9,869 bases of DNA from an archaeon (GCA_020053615.1 JAGVMW010000149.1:1-9869), one strand, 5' to 3'. Positions 1-5,581 are shown, numbered from the stretch's first letter. Made by a program: numbers and translations. The notes: generated from the sequence alone by a model not told the origin.

Positions 1-2
1 CG

Positions 3-221
3 TTCTCCGTAAGAGACAACCCTCTTGTCAGCTCGACGTACACGTCGAAGAGGCTCGACCTGATGATAGTGGTGCTTCATTTTAGTGAAGTATTACGAAC
101 GAGGGATAAAGTAATTCACGGTTACTTTGGTGTAGATTTGGACATTGTTTGGGATATTACGCAAAAAGACCTTCCAAAATTAAAAGAGCAAATTAAGAAG
201 GTTCTTGAAGAGATAAATTAG
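3..221 (+). CDS. HepT-like HEPN protein (DUF86), C-terminal part only
   Basis: The frame is open from the window edge to a TAG at 219-221. The last 40 residues, from about base 99, read RDKVIHGYFGVDLDIVWDI followed by a charged helix. RDKVIHGY is the RX4HXY signature of HepT toxins (DUF86/HEPN RNases), whose partner MntA is a nucleotidyltransferase antitoxin that AMPylates the Tyr. Seen: the catalytic Arg, His and Tyr are present. The residues read from bases 3-98 (many Ser, Thr and Arg, over palindromic DNA) do not resemble the N-terminal HEPN helices, and no mntA lies downstream on this strand. This is either a true gene cut by the window edge with a diverged middle, or a remnant joined to unrelated DNA. 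I favour a remnant. The family call is firm; whether it is intact is not. Confidence 0.6.
   Translation, partial: FSVRDNPLVSSTYTSKRLDLMIVVLHFSEVLRTRDKVIHGYFGVDLDIVWDITQKDLPKLKEQIKKVLEEIN
15..59. repeat. Compact palindromic segment at the left edge
   Basis: Several small symmetric elements are packed together: GACAA(15-19)/TTGTC(25-29); TCGACGT(33-39)/ACGTCGA(42-48), separated by AC; CCTCT(21-25)/AGAGG(49-53), enclosing the previous one; and GCTCGAC repeated directly at 31-37 and 53-59. The DNA is clearly richer in G+C than the flank that follows. It could be an intergenic stem-loop, the edge of a mobile or repeated element, or a chance cluster. The function is unknown. Confidence 0.4.
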
Positions 222-237
222 ACACCCAGCACCATTC
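221..237. repeat. 17-bp direct repeat, left copy
   Basis: GACACCCAGCACCATTC occurs here, starting on the last base of the HepT stop codon, and again without mismatch at 1009-1025. The two copies bracket the HEPN/MNT pair. The rest of the 222-255 gap holds nothing else I can name. Confidence 0.7.
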
Positions 238-255
238 ATCTCCGCAGAAATAAAT

Positions 256-573
256 TTATTTTATCTCAATTCCTTCTTTAATCGCTTGGCTAACCAGACT
301 AACCTGTTTGCTTAGCCTCTTGAACTCTTCAGGAGTGTAGCAAAGAAAATCTACCGGATAGTTAAGGTTCCAACAATCATAAAGTTGTAATGGTCTCTTC
401 CTAAATTCTTTTTTTCTAAAAGCTGGACTGACTAAAATCAAATCAAAATCGCTCCAGCAAGTATTCTTTTTCTTTGCCCGCGAACCAAAAAGAATCATTC
501 TTTCAACAGGAATTAATTTTTTGACCCGATTTTCAAATTCTAGAAGGTGTTCTAAATGTTTTTTTCTGCCCAT
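256..573 (-). CDS. MNT-type minimal nucleotidyltransferase, paired with a HEPN protein
   Basis: This 105-residue protein is a typical minimal nucleotidyltransferase (MNT, NTP_transf_2 fold). The signature is intact: GSRA at 30-33, then SDFD at 41-44, giving the metal-binding Asp42 and Asp44, and a third carboxylate, Asp75, in the strand VDFL. The domain is the whole protein, as usual for the family. The start codon lies inside the end of the upstream HEPN gene (22-bp overlap), so the two are translationally coupled. In characterised MNT/HEPN toxin-antitoxin systems the MNT protein is the antitoxin and adds AMP to the HEPN partner. By analogy this one would act on the neighbouring HEPN protein. 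The nucleotidyltransferase call is firm. Its TA role is inferred from gene pairing. Confidence 0.85.
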   Translation of the reverse strand: MGRKKHLEHLLEFENRVKKLIPVERMILFGSRAKKKNTCWSDFDLILVSPAFRKKEFRKRPLQLYDCWNLNYPVDFLCYTPEEFKRLSKQVSLVSQAIKEGIEIK

Positions 574-914
574 TGCAAAACCCTCTCAGCGCGATTTAAA
601 TCTTCCAATGTCTCTTCTTTAGAATACTCGCCTAAGTTAGTATCAGGATAACGAGCATCGATATATACTGTGGTTAATTCTTTACAATCATTCCTTAAAG
701 AGGAGTCAATATCAACTAAACTGGACAACTTTACTAAATCATGAATTTTTACTAATTTTTCCTTTTTGCTTATTAGAACCGCTTTTAAACCTTTTTCAGC
801 AGCTTGTTGACAATAAAAAGAAGATTCTTTATACCTCTTTCCGGTAAAAAGATATTGAGCGGTATCTAAATCCCGCTTGGCTTGTTCTAACCAAATTCTA
901 ACTTCTTCTCTCAT
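552..914 (-). CDS. HEPN domain protein, partner of the MNT nucleotidyltransferase
   Basis: This 120-residue all-helical protein matches the HEPN family: an N-terminal helix with WLEQAKRDLDTA (8-19), the conserved YCQQAAEKGLKAVL core (34-47), HDL at 58-60, and ARYPD at 87-91. It is the first gene of a two-gene unit and overlaps the MNT gene by 22 bp. HEPN/MNT pairs are widespread in archaea and usually act as toxin-antitoxin modules. I see no RX4-6H ribonuclease motif of the kind that defines active HepT toxins, so its toxic activity is doubtful; it may belong to the HEPN branch with a conserved ARYPD end. Transcription probably starts at or next to the ATG, from the TATA box at 937-944. Confidence 0.85.
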   Translation of the reverse strand: MREEVRIWLEQAKRDLDTAQYLFTGKRYKESSFYCQQAAEKGLKAVLISKKEKLVKIHDLVKLSSLVDIDSSLRNDCKELTTVYIDARYPDTNLGEYSKEETLEDLNRAERVLQWAEKNI

Positions 915-936
915 AAGATATTATAAACGAAGAATT

Positions 937-944
937 TTTATAAA
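937..944 (-). promoter_or_regulatory. TATA box of the HEPN/MNT unit
   Basis: TTTATAAA is centred about 26 bp before the HEPN start codon. This spacing would place the transcript start at the ATG (leaderless), a common archaeal arrangement. It is assigned from consensus and spacing only. Confidence 0.55.
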
Positions 945-971
945 CTTTTCCTACCTATTTTGTCATTCCGC

Positions 972-1026
972 CCAGCTGTAATGATCGCCTTCGTCCAGCA
1001 TCCCAGCCGACACCCAGCACCATTCT
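972..1026. repeat. CCAGC-rich intergenic repeat with the right copy of the 17-bp direct repeat
   Basis: CCAGC occurs four times at 972, 995, 1003 and 1014. The last is inside GACACCCAGCACCATTC (1009-1025), identical to 221-237. The block is richer in C than its surroundings and ends just before the rnp3 stop codon. It may be a dispersed intergenic repeat of this genome, or one end of an inserted segment carrying the HEPN/MNT genes. Confidence 0.55.
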
Positions 1027-1554
1027 TTATTTCCTTTTACTCAACACCCTAAACGCCGCTTCCAAGTCCTTAGCTGACCTTATTTCAGCTTGAGCCAAAG
1101 AAAAATTGCTGAAAATAACTTGAAGCTTATACTTCCGGCACAATTTTAAATTAAATTTCATCCGATTTAATATTTTACCCGCATCCGCAGCATGTAAAAG
1201 AGCGCTAAATGAAAATCCAACCGCTTTTCCTTGCTCAAACGCAATTTTACTCAAAATATGATCCAATCCGGATTTGGGATAATGCAATGAATCTTTCCTA
1301 AAAATGCTCTCCATGCCCAAAATTACATCAACCGGAACTTTCTCCAATACAAAACGTAAAATTTTCTCATCGTTGCATCTGCAAATCACCATTAGCTTTT
1401 TCTTTTTCGCTTCTTTAGTCTTAATCAAAATATCTTTAGGCGTTCCCGAGACCAGTACAAAATCTCGACCAAGAAACAACGTTTTAGCAAACCCTAATCT
1501 AGCACTTAACTGTTCTACTTCCAAACTAGGAGATAGCAAGAGATAATTGTCCAT
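1027..1554 (-). CDS. rnp3: RNase P protein component 3 (Rpp30 family)
   Basis: This is the Rpp30/Rnp3 subunit of archaeal RNase P, the ribonucleoprotein that removes 5' leaders from pre-tRNA. In archaea Rnp3 pairs with Pop5 and supports the catalytic RNA domain. The family pattern is visible: a PHP-like TIM-barrel with SGLDHILSKIAFEQGKAVGF (95-114) followed by FSALL, then RMKFNLKLCRKYKLQVIFSN (131-150), and a C-terminal EIRSAKDLEAAFRVL (157-171). At 175 residues it is shorter than most archaeal homologues (roughly 210-240), and the usual SSGA-like loop reads SNFS. It is divergent from the sulfur-carrier gene and shares its TATA region. Its TATA box lies about 29 bp before the ATG, so a leaderless mRNA is likely. 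The gene stops just after an intergenic repeat. Confidence 0.85.
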   Translation of the reverse strand: MDNYLLLSPSLEVEQLSARLGFAKTLFLGRDFVLVSGTPKDILIKTKEAKKKKLMVICRCNDEKILRFVLEKVPVDVILGMESIFRKDSLHYPKSGLDHILSKIAFEQGKAVGFSFSALLHAADAGKILNRMKFNLKLCRKYKLQVIFSNFSLAQAEIRSAKDLEAAFRVLSKRK

Positions 1555-1578
1555 TTCCAGTTAATAAAATCACAAAAC

Positions 1579-1587
1579 TTTATAAAA
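1579..1587. promoter_or_regulatory. Symmetric TATA box between rnp3 and the sulfur-relay cluster
   Basis: TTTATAAAA lies 29 bp before the minus-strand rnp3 start codon. It lies about 60 bp before the plus-strand carrier gene, whose mRNA would then have a leader of roughly 30 bases. That leader has purine-rich GGAGAGG (1625-1631) as a plausible ribosome-binding site. The 88-bp gap shows no other strong TATA-like site, so one near-palindromic box may serve both directions. The orientation of BRE elements cannot be settled by eye. Confidence 0.5.
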
Positions 1588-1642
1588 CCCACTCTTATTT
1601 TCTTTATTAGCTTTAATCTCATTAGGAGAGGAAAGTTACAAT

Positions 1643-1846
1643 ATGGAACTTACTGTATTTATAGAAAGAGAGAACTGCAGGAAAAAAATCAAATTTTCCG
1701 GAAAAAGCGTACATGAATTCTTACGCCAATTAAAAATAAATTCGGAAGTAGTTATCGTAACCAGAAATAATCAAGTATTAACTGAAGAAGAAATATTAAA
1801 TCATAAAGATAAACTAGAAATTCTAAGCGTAGTGTCTGGAGGTTAA
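1643..1846 (+). CDS. Ubiquitin-like sulfur carrier protein (ThiS/MoaD/TtuB type)
   Basis: This 67-residue protein has the size and shape of a beta-grasp sulfur carrier and ends exactly in SVVSGG. The terminal Gly-Gly is adenylated by an E1-like enzyme and converted to a thiocarboxylate that delivers sulfur. Two observations support the call: the C-terminal GG, and position directly before a TtuA/NcsA-like thiolase with an E1-like gene further down. The obvious job is tRNA thiolation, as for TtuB in Thermus or Urm1/SAMP in eukaryotes and haloarchaea. Roles in thiamine or molybdopterin synthesis are possible, but no such genes are nearby. Protein conjugation (urmylation/sampylation) also cannot be excluded. 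The start is chosen at the ATG after GGAGAGG. Confidence 0.85.
   Translation: MELTVFIERENCRKKIKFSGKSVHEFLRQLKINSEVVIVTRNNQVLTEEEILNHKDKLEILSVVSGG
1838..1843 (+). promoter_or_regulatory. Ribosome-binding site formed by the carrier's Gly-Gly codons
   Basis: GGAGGT is a near-perfect Shine-Dalgarno sequence 4 bases before the ATG at 1848. It is also the GGA GGT that encodes the essential C-terminal diglycine of the carrier. It fixes the start of the PP-loop gene and couples the two translations. Confidence 0.75.
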
Positions 1847-1847
1847 A

Positions 1848-2783
1848 ATGAACTGCTCCAAATGCGATAAACCTTCTGTAATCGAACTCCAACACGGTGC
1901 ATTATGCCGCAATCATTTCATCAAGTATTTTGAAGATAAAGTATTCAGCACCATTAAAAAGTATCATTTAATCAATCAAAATGATAAAATCGGCGTAGCC
2001 TGTTCTGGAGGCAAAGATTCGCAGACGGTTCTACATCTGGTTAAGAAATATCTCACTGAAGAAAATATTCAAACCAAAAATTTATTCGCATTAGCCATAG
2101 ACGAAGGAATCGCTGGATATCGAACTAAAACTCTAAAAGATCTTAAAAAATTCTGTCAGCAAGAGAAAGTTAAATTAATCGTTGTCTCCGCTAAAAAAGA
2201 ATTTGGCTTCACTTTGGATCAAGCCATCAAGAAATTAAGAAAGAAAGATGCCAAAGAAAAGCCGTGCCATATTTGCGGGGTATGGAGACGATACCTCATC
2301 AATAAATATGCACGCAAGCATGGAGCAACTAAATTAATTACCGGACATAATTTAGATGATGAAGCGCAGGCAGTAGTGATGAACATCTTTAAAGCCAATA
2401 CCTCATTAATGTCGCATCAGGGACCGATTACGGGGATGCATCAAAATGAATTATTTGTACAAAGAGTAAAACCATTATATTTCTGCACTGAGAAAGAAAC
2501 TAAATTGTATAGCTTGCTCAAAAGCTTCCCGGTTAGGTTTGTAGAATGCCCTTACGCCCAAGAAGGCTACCGTGCACAGATTCGAGATATGCTAAACGAA
2601 TTCGAATCCAAGTATCGCGGAACTAAACAAGGGATCATCAATTCATTCTTGTACATGCTGCCGGCAGTAAAAAGCTTAGAACAGAAAAACGCAGATGATG
2701 TTATAAAATTGTGTGTAAAATGTGGCGAGCCTGGCAATCAGCAAGTGTGCCAAGCATGTAAAATAAAAGAGAGATTAAAATGA
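1848..2783 (+). CDS. tRNA 2-thiouridine synthetase, TtuA/Ncs6-NcsA family
   Basis: This 311-residue enzyme adenylates a tRNA uridine and replaces its 2-oxygen with sulfur taken from the thiocarboxylated carrier. Domains in order: an N-terminal zinc finger (Cys3, Cys6, Cys20, His23); a PP-loop ATPase with SGGKDS at 53-58; CHIC (Cys140, Cys143) which with Cys234 forms the Fe-S site of this family; GHNLDDEAQ at 166-174; and a C-terminal zinc finger (Cys289, Cys292, Cys301, Cys304). Every expected catalytic and metal residue is present and the length is normal. TtuA makes 2-thio(ribothymidine) at position 54, while Ncs6/NcsA makes 2-thiouridine at position 34. I cannot tell from sequence alone which tRNA position it modifies. 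It follows the carrier by one base and is coupled to it through GGAGGT. Confidence 0.93.
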   Translation: MNCSKCDKPSVIELQHGALCRNHFIKYFEDKVFSTIKKYHLINQNDKIGVACSGGKDSQTVLHLVKKYLTEENIQTKNLFALAIDEGIAGYRTKTLKDLKKFCQQEKVKLIVVSAKKEFGFTLDQAIKKLRKKDAKEKPCHICGVWRRYLINKYARKHGATKLITGHNLDDEAQAVVMNIFKANTSLMSHQGPITGMHQNELFVQRVKPLYFCTEKETKLYSLLKSFPVRFVECPYAQEGYRAQIRDMLNEFESKYRGTKQGIINSFLYMLPAVKSLEQKNADDVIKLCVKCGEPGNQQVCQACKIKERLK

Positions 2784-2791
2784 ACCAAAAA

Positions 2792-2921
2792 TATTTGTTT
2801 AGCATCCTCAGGTCAAAATCCGTGCAATCATATCTTCTAAAGCGACGGGGGGACTTGCCCCCTACGGGGATGTCGCTTCTACAATTAACTCTGCAGAGAT
2901 TTTGAAGATGCTAAACAAATA
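2792..2921. repeat. 130-bp imperfect palindrome spanning the E1 start codon
   Basis: The outer arms are TATTTGTTTAGCATC (2792-2806) and its exact complement (2907-2921). A second pair is TCAAAATC (2813-2820)/GATTTTGA (2898-2905). Then come 19-nt segments on both sides that still pair at TGCA (2823-2826/2892-2895), then AAGCGAC (2840-2846)/GTCGCTT (2872-2878). At the centre is a G-run/C-run/G-run able to form two alternative hairpins (2848-2852 with 2858-2862, or 2859-2862 with 2866-2869). There is also a CTCTGCAGAG palindrome at 2889-2898. As RNA it would hide the E1 start region (ATG 2908). As DNA it looks like a decayed MITE-like or intergenic palindromic repeat. It fills the gap between the thiolase and E1 genes. 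Confidence 0.8.
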
Positions 2922-3870
2922 TAGTGAACGTTATTCGCGACAGGAACTAGTGTTAGGAAAAGCAAACCAGAAGAAACTACAAAAAGCCATCGTAGCGATT
3001 GTGGGAGTGGGTGCTTTAGGTACAGTAGCCGCAGAATTATTAACACGTGCGGGAGTAGGTAAACTCATTCTAATTGATAGAGATACAATAGAAGAAAGCA
3101 ACCTGCAACGGCAATTATTGTTTACGGAAAAAGATGTTGGGAAAAGTAAAGCGAAAGTAGCAGAAGAAAAGCTGAAAGAAATTAACTCTACCATTAAAAT
3201 TAAGCCTCATGCCATACATCTTAATTCTGAGAACATTTCTTTGCTGAAAGAAGCAGATTTGGTGTTAGATTGTACTGATAGTCTAAAAACAAGATTCTTG
3301 CTCAACGATTTTTGTAAAAAAGAAAATATTCCCTGGATTTATGCTTCTGCAATTCGAACAGAGGGATATGTTATGCCTGTCTTTCCAAATGGCCCGTGCT
3401 TGAGATGCTTTCTGAAAGAAGCAAATTTGGAAACTTGTGATACGGTGGGAGTATTGAATACAATTACTACAAGTATTGCTGCGTTGCAAACTACTTTAGT
3501 TATTAAAATATTAATTGGAAAGAAAGTTGAGCCATTTCTATATCATTGTGATATTTGGAAACAGAAATTTCAAACTCTGAAAATAAAACAAAAAACGAAC
3601 TGCCCCACTTGTCACGGAGATTACCGATTCTTAAACCAAAAAGAAGAACTCGTAACTAAATTCTGTTCTGCAGGAAAATATCAAATTACAGGAAAGAAAG
3701 TTAACCTAACAGAAATACAGAAACGCTGGAATAAATTAGGAAAAGTTGTTAACGACGGAATCGCGTTACGCTTTGGGAAGATTATTTTATTCGGAGATGG
3801 ACGAGCATTAATTGAAGCAAAGACAGAAGAAGAAGCAAGAAGTGTTTATGGGAAATGGGTGGGAAATTGA
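2908..3870 (+). CDS. E1-like activating enzyme for the sulfur carrier (ThiF/MoeB/UbaA family)
   Basis: This protein adenylates the C-terminal Gly of a ThiS/MoaD/TtuB-type carrier. Counting from the ATG at 2908 (320 residues): nucleotide-binding GVGALG at 33-38, IDRDTIEESNLQRQ at 56-70 with the conserved Asp, Asn, Arg and Gln, DCTD at 121-124, the candidate catalytic Cys177 in ETCDTVGVLN, and a zinc site from CLRC (164-167) and CPTC (232-235). The tail is not a rhodanese domain. It is a roughly 70-residue unit starting at Phe252-Cys253 and ending in FGDGRALIEAKTEEEARSVY, a tail also known from some bacterial HesA/MoeB/ThiF proteins. An in-frame TTG at 2902 is a weaker start. The gene lies 124 bp after the thiolase, beyond a palindrome that covers its start. 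It overlaps the convergent lipoprotein gene by 25 bp. Its partner is most likely the carrier at 1643. Confidence 0.92.
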   Translation: MLNKYSERYSRQELVLGKANQKKLQKAIVAIVGVGALGTVAAELLTRAGVGKLILIDRDTIEESNLQRQLLFTEKDVGKSKAKVAEEKLKEINSTIKIKPHAIHLNSENISLLKEADLVLDCTDSLKTRFLLNDFCKKENIPWIYASAIRTEGYVMPVFPNGPCLRCFLKEANLETCDTVGVLNTITTSIAALQTTLVIKILIGKKVEPFLYHCDIWKQKFQTLKIKQKTNCPTCHGDYRFLNQKEELVTKFCSAGKYQITGKKVNLTEIQKRWNKLGKVVNDGIALRFGKIILFGDGRALIEAKTEEEARSVYGKWVGN

Positions 3871-4604
3871 GTGCGTTCATTCCCACATTCAACTTTCGCT
3901 TTTTCTTTCACTCCCAAAAACAAATCATAAGCCTCGGGAAATTCCTGTTTTAAAGCCTCTTCCACATAATCCTCCAAAGCGCCTTGAGCAAGGTAAGGGA
4001 AAAATTCTTTCCAGTTTAAATCTACGGCCATGGTCACAAAGCCATGATATTTTAGTTTGTCATCTATGTATAAACCTAATCCGTCGGGCGGAGCGCGCTT
4101 TCTTAGTTCCTCATAAGCTTGACGAACTTTTACTTGTTCTAATGGATTTAGCCGATTAAATTCTTTATGAACTCTTTCATGCAACACTGTCTCGGGAAAA
4201 GACTCTTCTCTGCTTTCAGATTGTTTAAAGAAAATATTTCCCGGCGTGCTTAAGATGGTGTAAAACACTTGTGATTCTTTTTTGGAATAGCCTTTTTCTC
4301 CCAATTTTAAGAGGAACTCGCTTTCCTGTCCTTGGAGGCGATTATAATCTATGGTTCCAGCTACCGGTCCACCGCTCCAAAAAGTTGTTGGACGTGGATC
4401 TACTATCCGAGCATAAATGTCTAAGACTGCATCGGGTATTAAATATTCTCCTTCTTTTAAACAAGAAACCGCTTGCGGAGCATTGGCTAATTCCATTTTG
4501 CGATATTGAAGCAAATCTTCCTCACTGGCACGAGGGATAATGCTTCCGCAACCTAATAATAAAGCGGTTAATCCTGTTCCGATAAGTAAATTGTGAAGTT
4601 TCAT
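3846..4604 (-). CDS. Lipoprotein with an HExxH metallopeptidase motif
   Basis: I do not recognise a named family. The first 19 residues form a lipoprotein signal: a short basic start, a hydrophobic run, and the lipobox LLLGC with Cys19 as the lipidated residue. This predicts an extracytoplasmic, membrane-anchored protein. Residues 138-150 contain ETVLHERVHKEF, whose HERVH (142-146) fits HExxH, the zinc-binding motif of metallopeptidases. Glu211 in ALEDYVEEAL could be the third ligand, as in gluzincins, but this is a guess. The protein is 252 residues, with further Cys at 48 and 240. It is last in the four-gene minus-strand cluster, and its ATG overlaps the stop of the upstream secreted protein by 4 bp. 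The 3' end overlaps the E1 gene tail to tail. A zinc peptidase is likely; its substrate is unknown. Confidence 0.65.
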   Translation of the reverse strand: MKLHNLLIGTGLTALLLGCGSIIPRASEEDLLQYRKMELANAPQAVSCLKEGEYLIPDAVLDIYARIVDPRPTTFWSGGPVAGTIDYNRLQGQESEFLLKLGEKGYSKKESQVFYTILSTPGNIFFKQSESREESFPETVLHERVHKEFNRLNPLEQVKVRQAYEELRKRAPPDGLGLYIDDKLKYHGFVTMAVDLNWKEFFPYLAQGALEDYVEEALKQEFPEAYDLFLGVKEKAKVECGNERTQFPTHFP

Positions 4605-5158
4605 TTCTTCAAAGGATGCTGGAAGATATATTTTCCAACATCTTTCAACACAGATTCATAAGCTTTCTGAGTAGCATAATCGCTTTCCAAGCTAATCTCT
4701 TCTTTCAAAAAAAGGCTGCAAGAGTTATCAACTGTTCCATCCAACCTTTCATCAGTAAAACGGGTAAATGATGGGAATGATTGATGGAGATTTCTCCTTT
4801 GAAAAACAGATAGATTATCTTCTGGACTGATTTTTCCATCAGAATGAATCCTGGTTGAATCTAAGTCTTGATAAGAAACTGAGACTTCTTGCTCATCAAG
4901 AATAAATTTGTAGTAATGAATATTCCTGGTCCCGCTTTTCGAGCATCCAGCATTCCCTCTTTTTTGCCAGCAGTTTTCAGCGGTAAAGGCGTAAACTGGC
5001 TCCGTATTCACTATTGTAGCAGGATTTTTCAGAATATATTCTACTATCGCTCTAACTTCTGGATTTACATTATCTACTTTATGTTTTGATGGGCGAGCTT
5101 CTATTTCTAAAGGCAATAATCCTAATCCTAAAACCAAAGCACAAATTGTTTTTTTCAT
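4601..5158 (-). CDS. Secreted protein of unknown function
   Basis: I do not recognise this 185-residue protein. It begins MKKTICALVLGLGLLPL, a clear signal peptide with a probable cleavage site after IEA (19-21), so it should be exported. The mature part has three Cys (63, 72, 147), which may form a disulfide. It also has two Asp/Gly-rich stretches, SDGKISPEDN (106-115) and DERLDGTVDN (136-145), that resemble calcium-binding loops without a full EF-hand consensus. It sits between two lipoprotein genes, has its own strong ribosome-binding site (AGGAGG on the minus strand, 5169-5174), and shares ATGA with the HExxH lipoprotein. It could be a partner, inhibitor or substrate of that peptidase; this is inference only. 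Confidence 0.6.
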   Translation of the reverse strand: MKKTICALVLGLGLLPLEIEARPSKHKVDNVNPEVRAIVEYILKNPATIVNTEPVYAFTAENCWQKRGNAGCSKSGTRNIHYYKFILDEQEVSVSYQDLDSTRIHSDGKISPEDNLSVFQRRNLHQSFPSFTRFTDERLDGTVDNSCSLFLKEEISLESDYATQKAYESVLKDVGKYIFQHPLKK

Positions 5159-5168
5159 TTTTATCCAT

Positions 5169-5174
5169 CCTCCT
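5169..5174 (-). promoter_or_regulatory. Strong ribosome-binding site of the secreted protein
   Basis: AGGAGG on the minus strand lies about 10 bases before the ATG at 5158. It supports separate initiation there, rather than readthrough from the upstream gene, which happens to be in the same frame. Confidence 0.65.
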
Positions 5175-5221
5175 ACAATATTTTCATCTCTAACTTTTCC
5201 CGAATTTCTGGAGAAGCTTCC

Positions 5222-5581
5222 CTATCGCAATATCCCAAAGTGAAATGACCTTTTTTTATCTATAGTTCCTCGACAGGTGAAAGTAGCATCGGAAACTGCT
5301 TGCTGAGCGTAAACTTGATTCATAGAACTTCCAGAATAATGCTCTGCTACGGCTTTAACATCCCAAGGAGTTAATGGAGAAGCAAGATATTTTACGGTAA
5401 GATGTTCCTGTGGAGAAAGAGCATGGTAAAAGCTGCAAATTTGAGTTGGTTTTGCAGAGTCTATATCTGCTGGAGAAGTTTCTTCTGCTTTCACTGGAGC
5501 ATCTTCTTTCACCGCATATGCTGGAGCGCATCCGCCTAAGAGGGTGGCTAATCCTAAAGCGGAAATTAATTTTGGAATCAT
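5222..5581 (-). CDS. Small lipoprotein of unknown function
   Basis: This 119-residue protein has a lipoprotein signal: MIPKLISALGLATLLGGC, with lipobox LLGGC and lipidated Cys18. An Ala/Pro/Glu/Asp-rich linker follows (19-46), and then a small domain of about 70 residues with two Cys (49 and 103) that could pair. No known domain is recognised. Its start overlaps the stop of the 123-residue upstream protein by 4 bp (ATGA), and GAGGT inside the end of that gene can act as its ribosome-binding site. The TAG stop is followed by 21 sense codons in the same frame up to the next gene's ATG. It is probably anchored outside the membrane and works with its neighbours. Confidence 0.6.
   Translation of the reverse strand: MIPKLISALGLATLLGGCAPAYAVKEDAPVKAEETSPADIDSAKPTQICSFYHALSPQEHLTVKYLASPLTPWDVKAVAEHYSGSSMNQVYAQQAVSDATFTCRGTIDKKRSFHFGILR

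Noticed and set aside
972..1025. CRISPR array from repeated CCAGC units
   Set aside because: The units are only 5 bp with irregular spacing and no unique spacers of CRISPR length; no cas genes are present.
2902..2907. TTG start for the E1 gene
   Set aside because: The ATG two codons later gives a natural N-terminus (MLNKYSERYSRQ) and no ribosome-binding site favours the TTG.
1643..3870. Thiamine or molybdenum-cofactor operon
   Set aside because: The carrier and E1 fit those pathways too, but the intact TtuA/Ncs6-type enzyme between them points to tRNA thiolation, and no thiG/moaE-type gene is present.
3812..4159. 115-codon plus-strand open frame over the E1/lipoprotein junction
   Set aside because: It lies over the ends of two well-supported genes, and its translation (Pro/Leu/Ser-rich) shows no domain.
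4820..4855. EF-hand/dockerin-like calcium loop in the secreted protein
   Set aside because: RIHSDGKISPED has the central DG-x-I and an end Asp, but lacks acidic residues at the first loop positions, so it is noted only as a resemblance.
5222..5224. Pyrrolysine at the TAG codon
   Set aside because: TAG ends several clear genes here (HEPN, TBP), and the next gene has its own ribosome-binding site and signal peptide.
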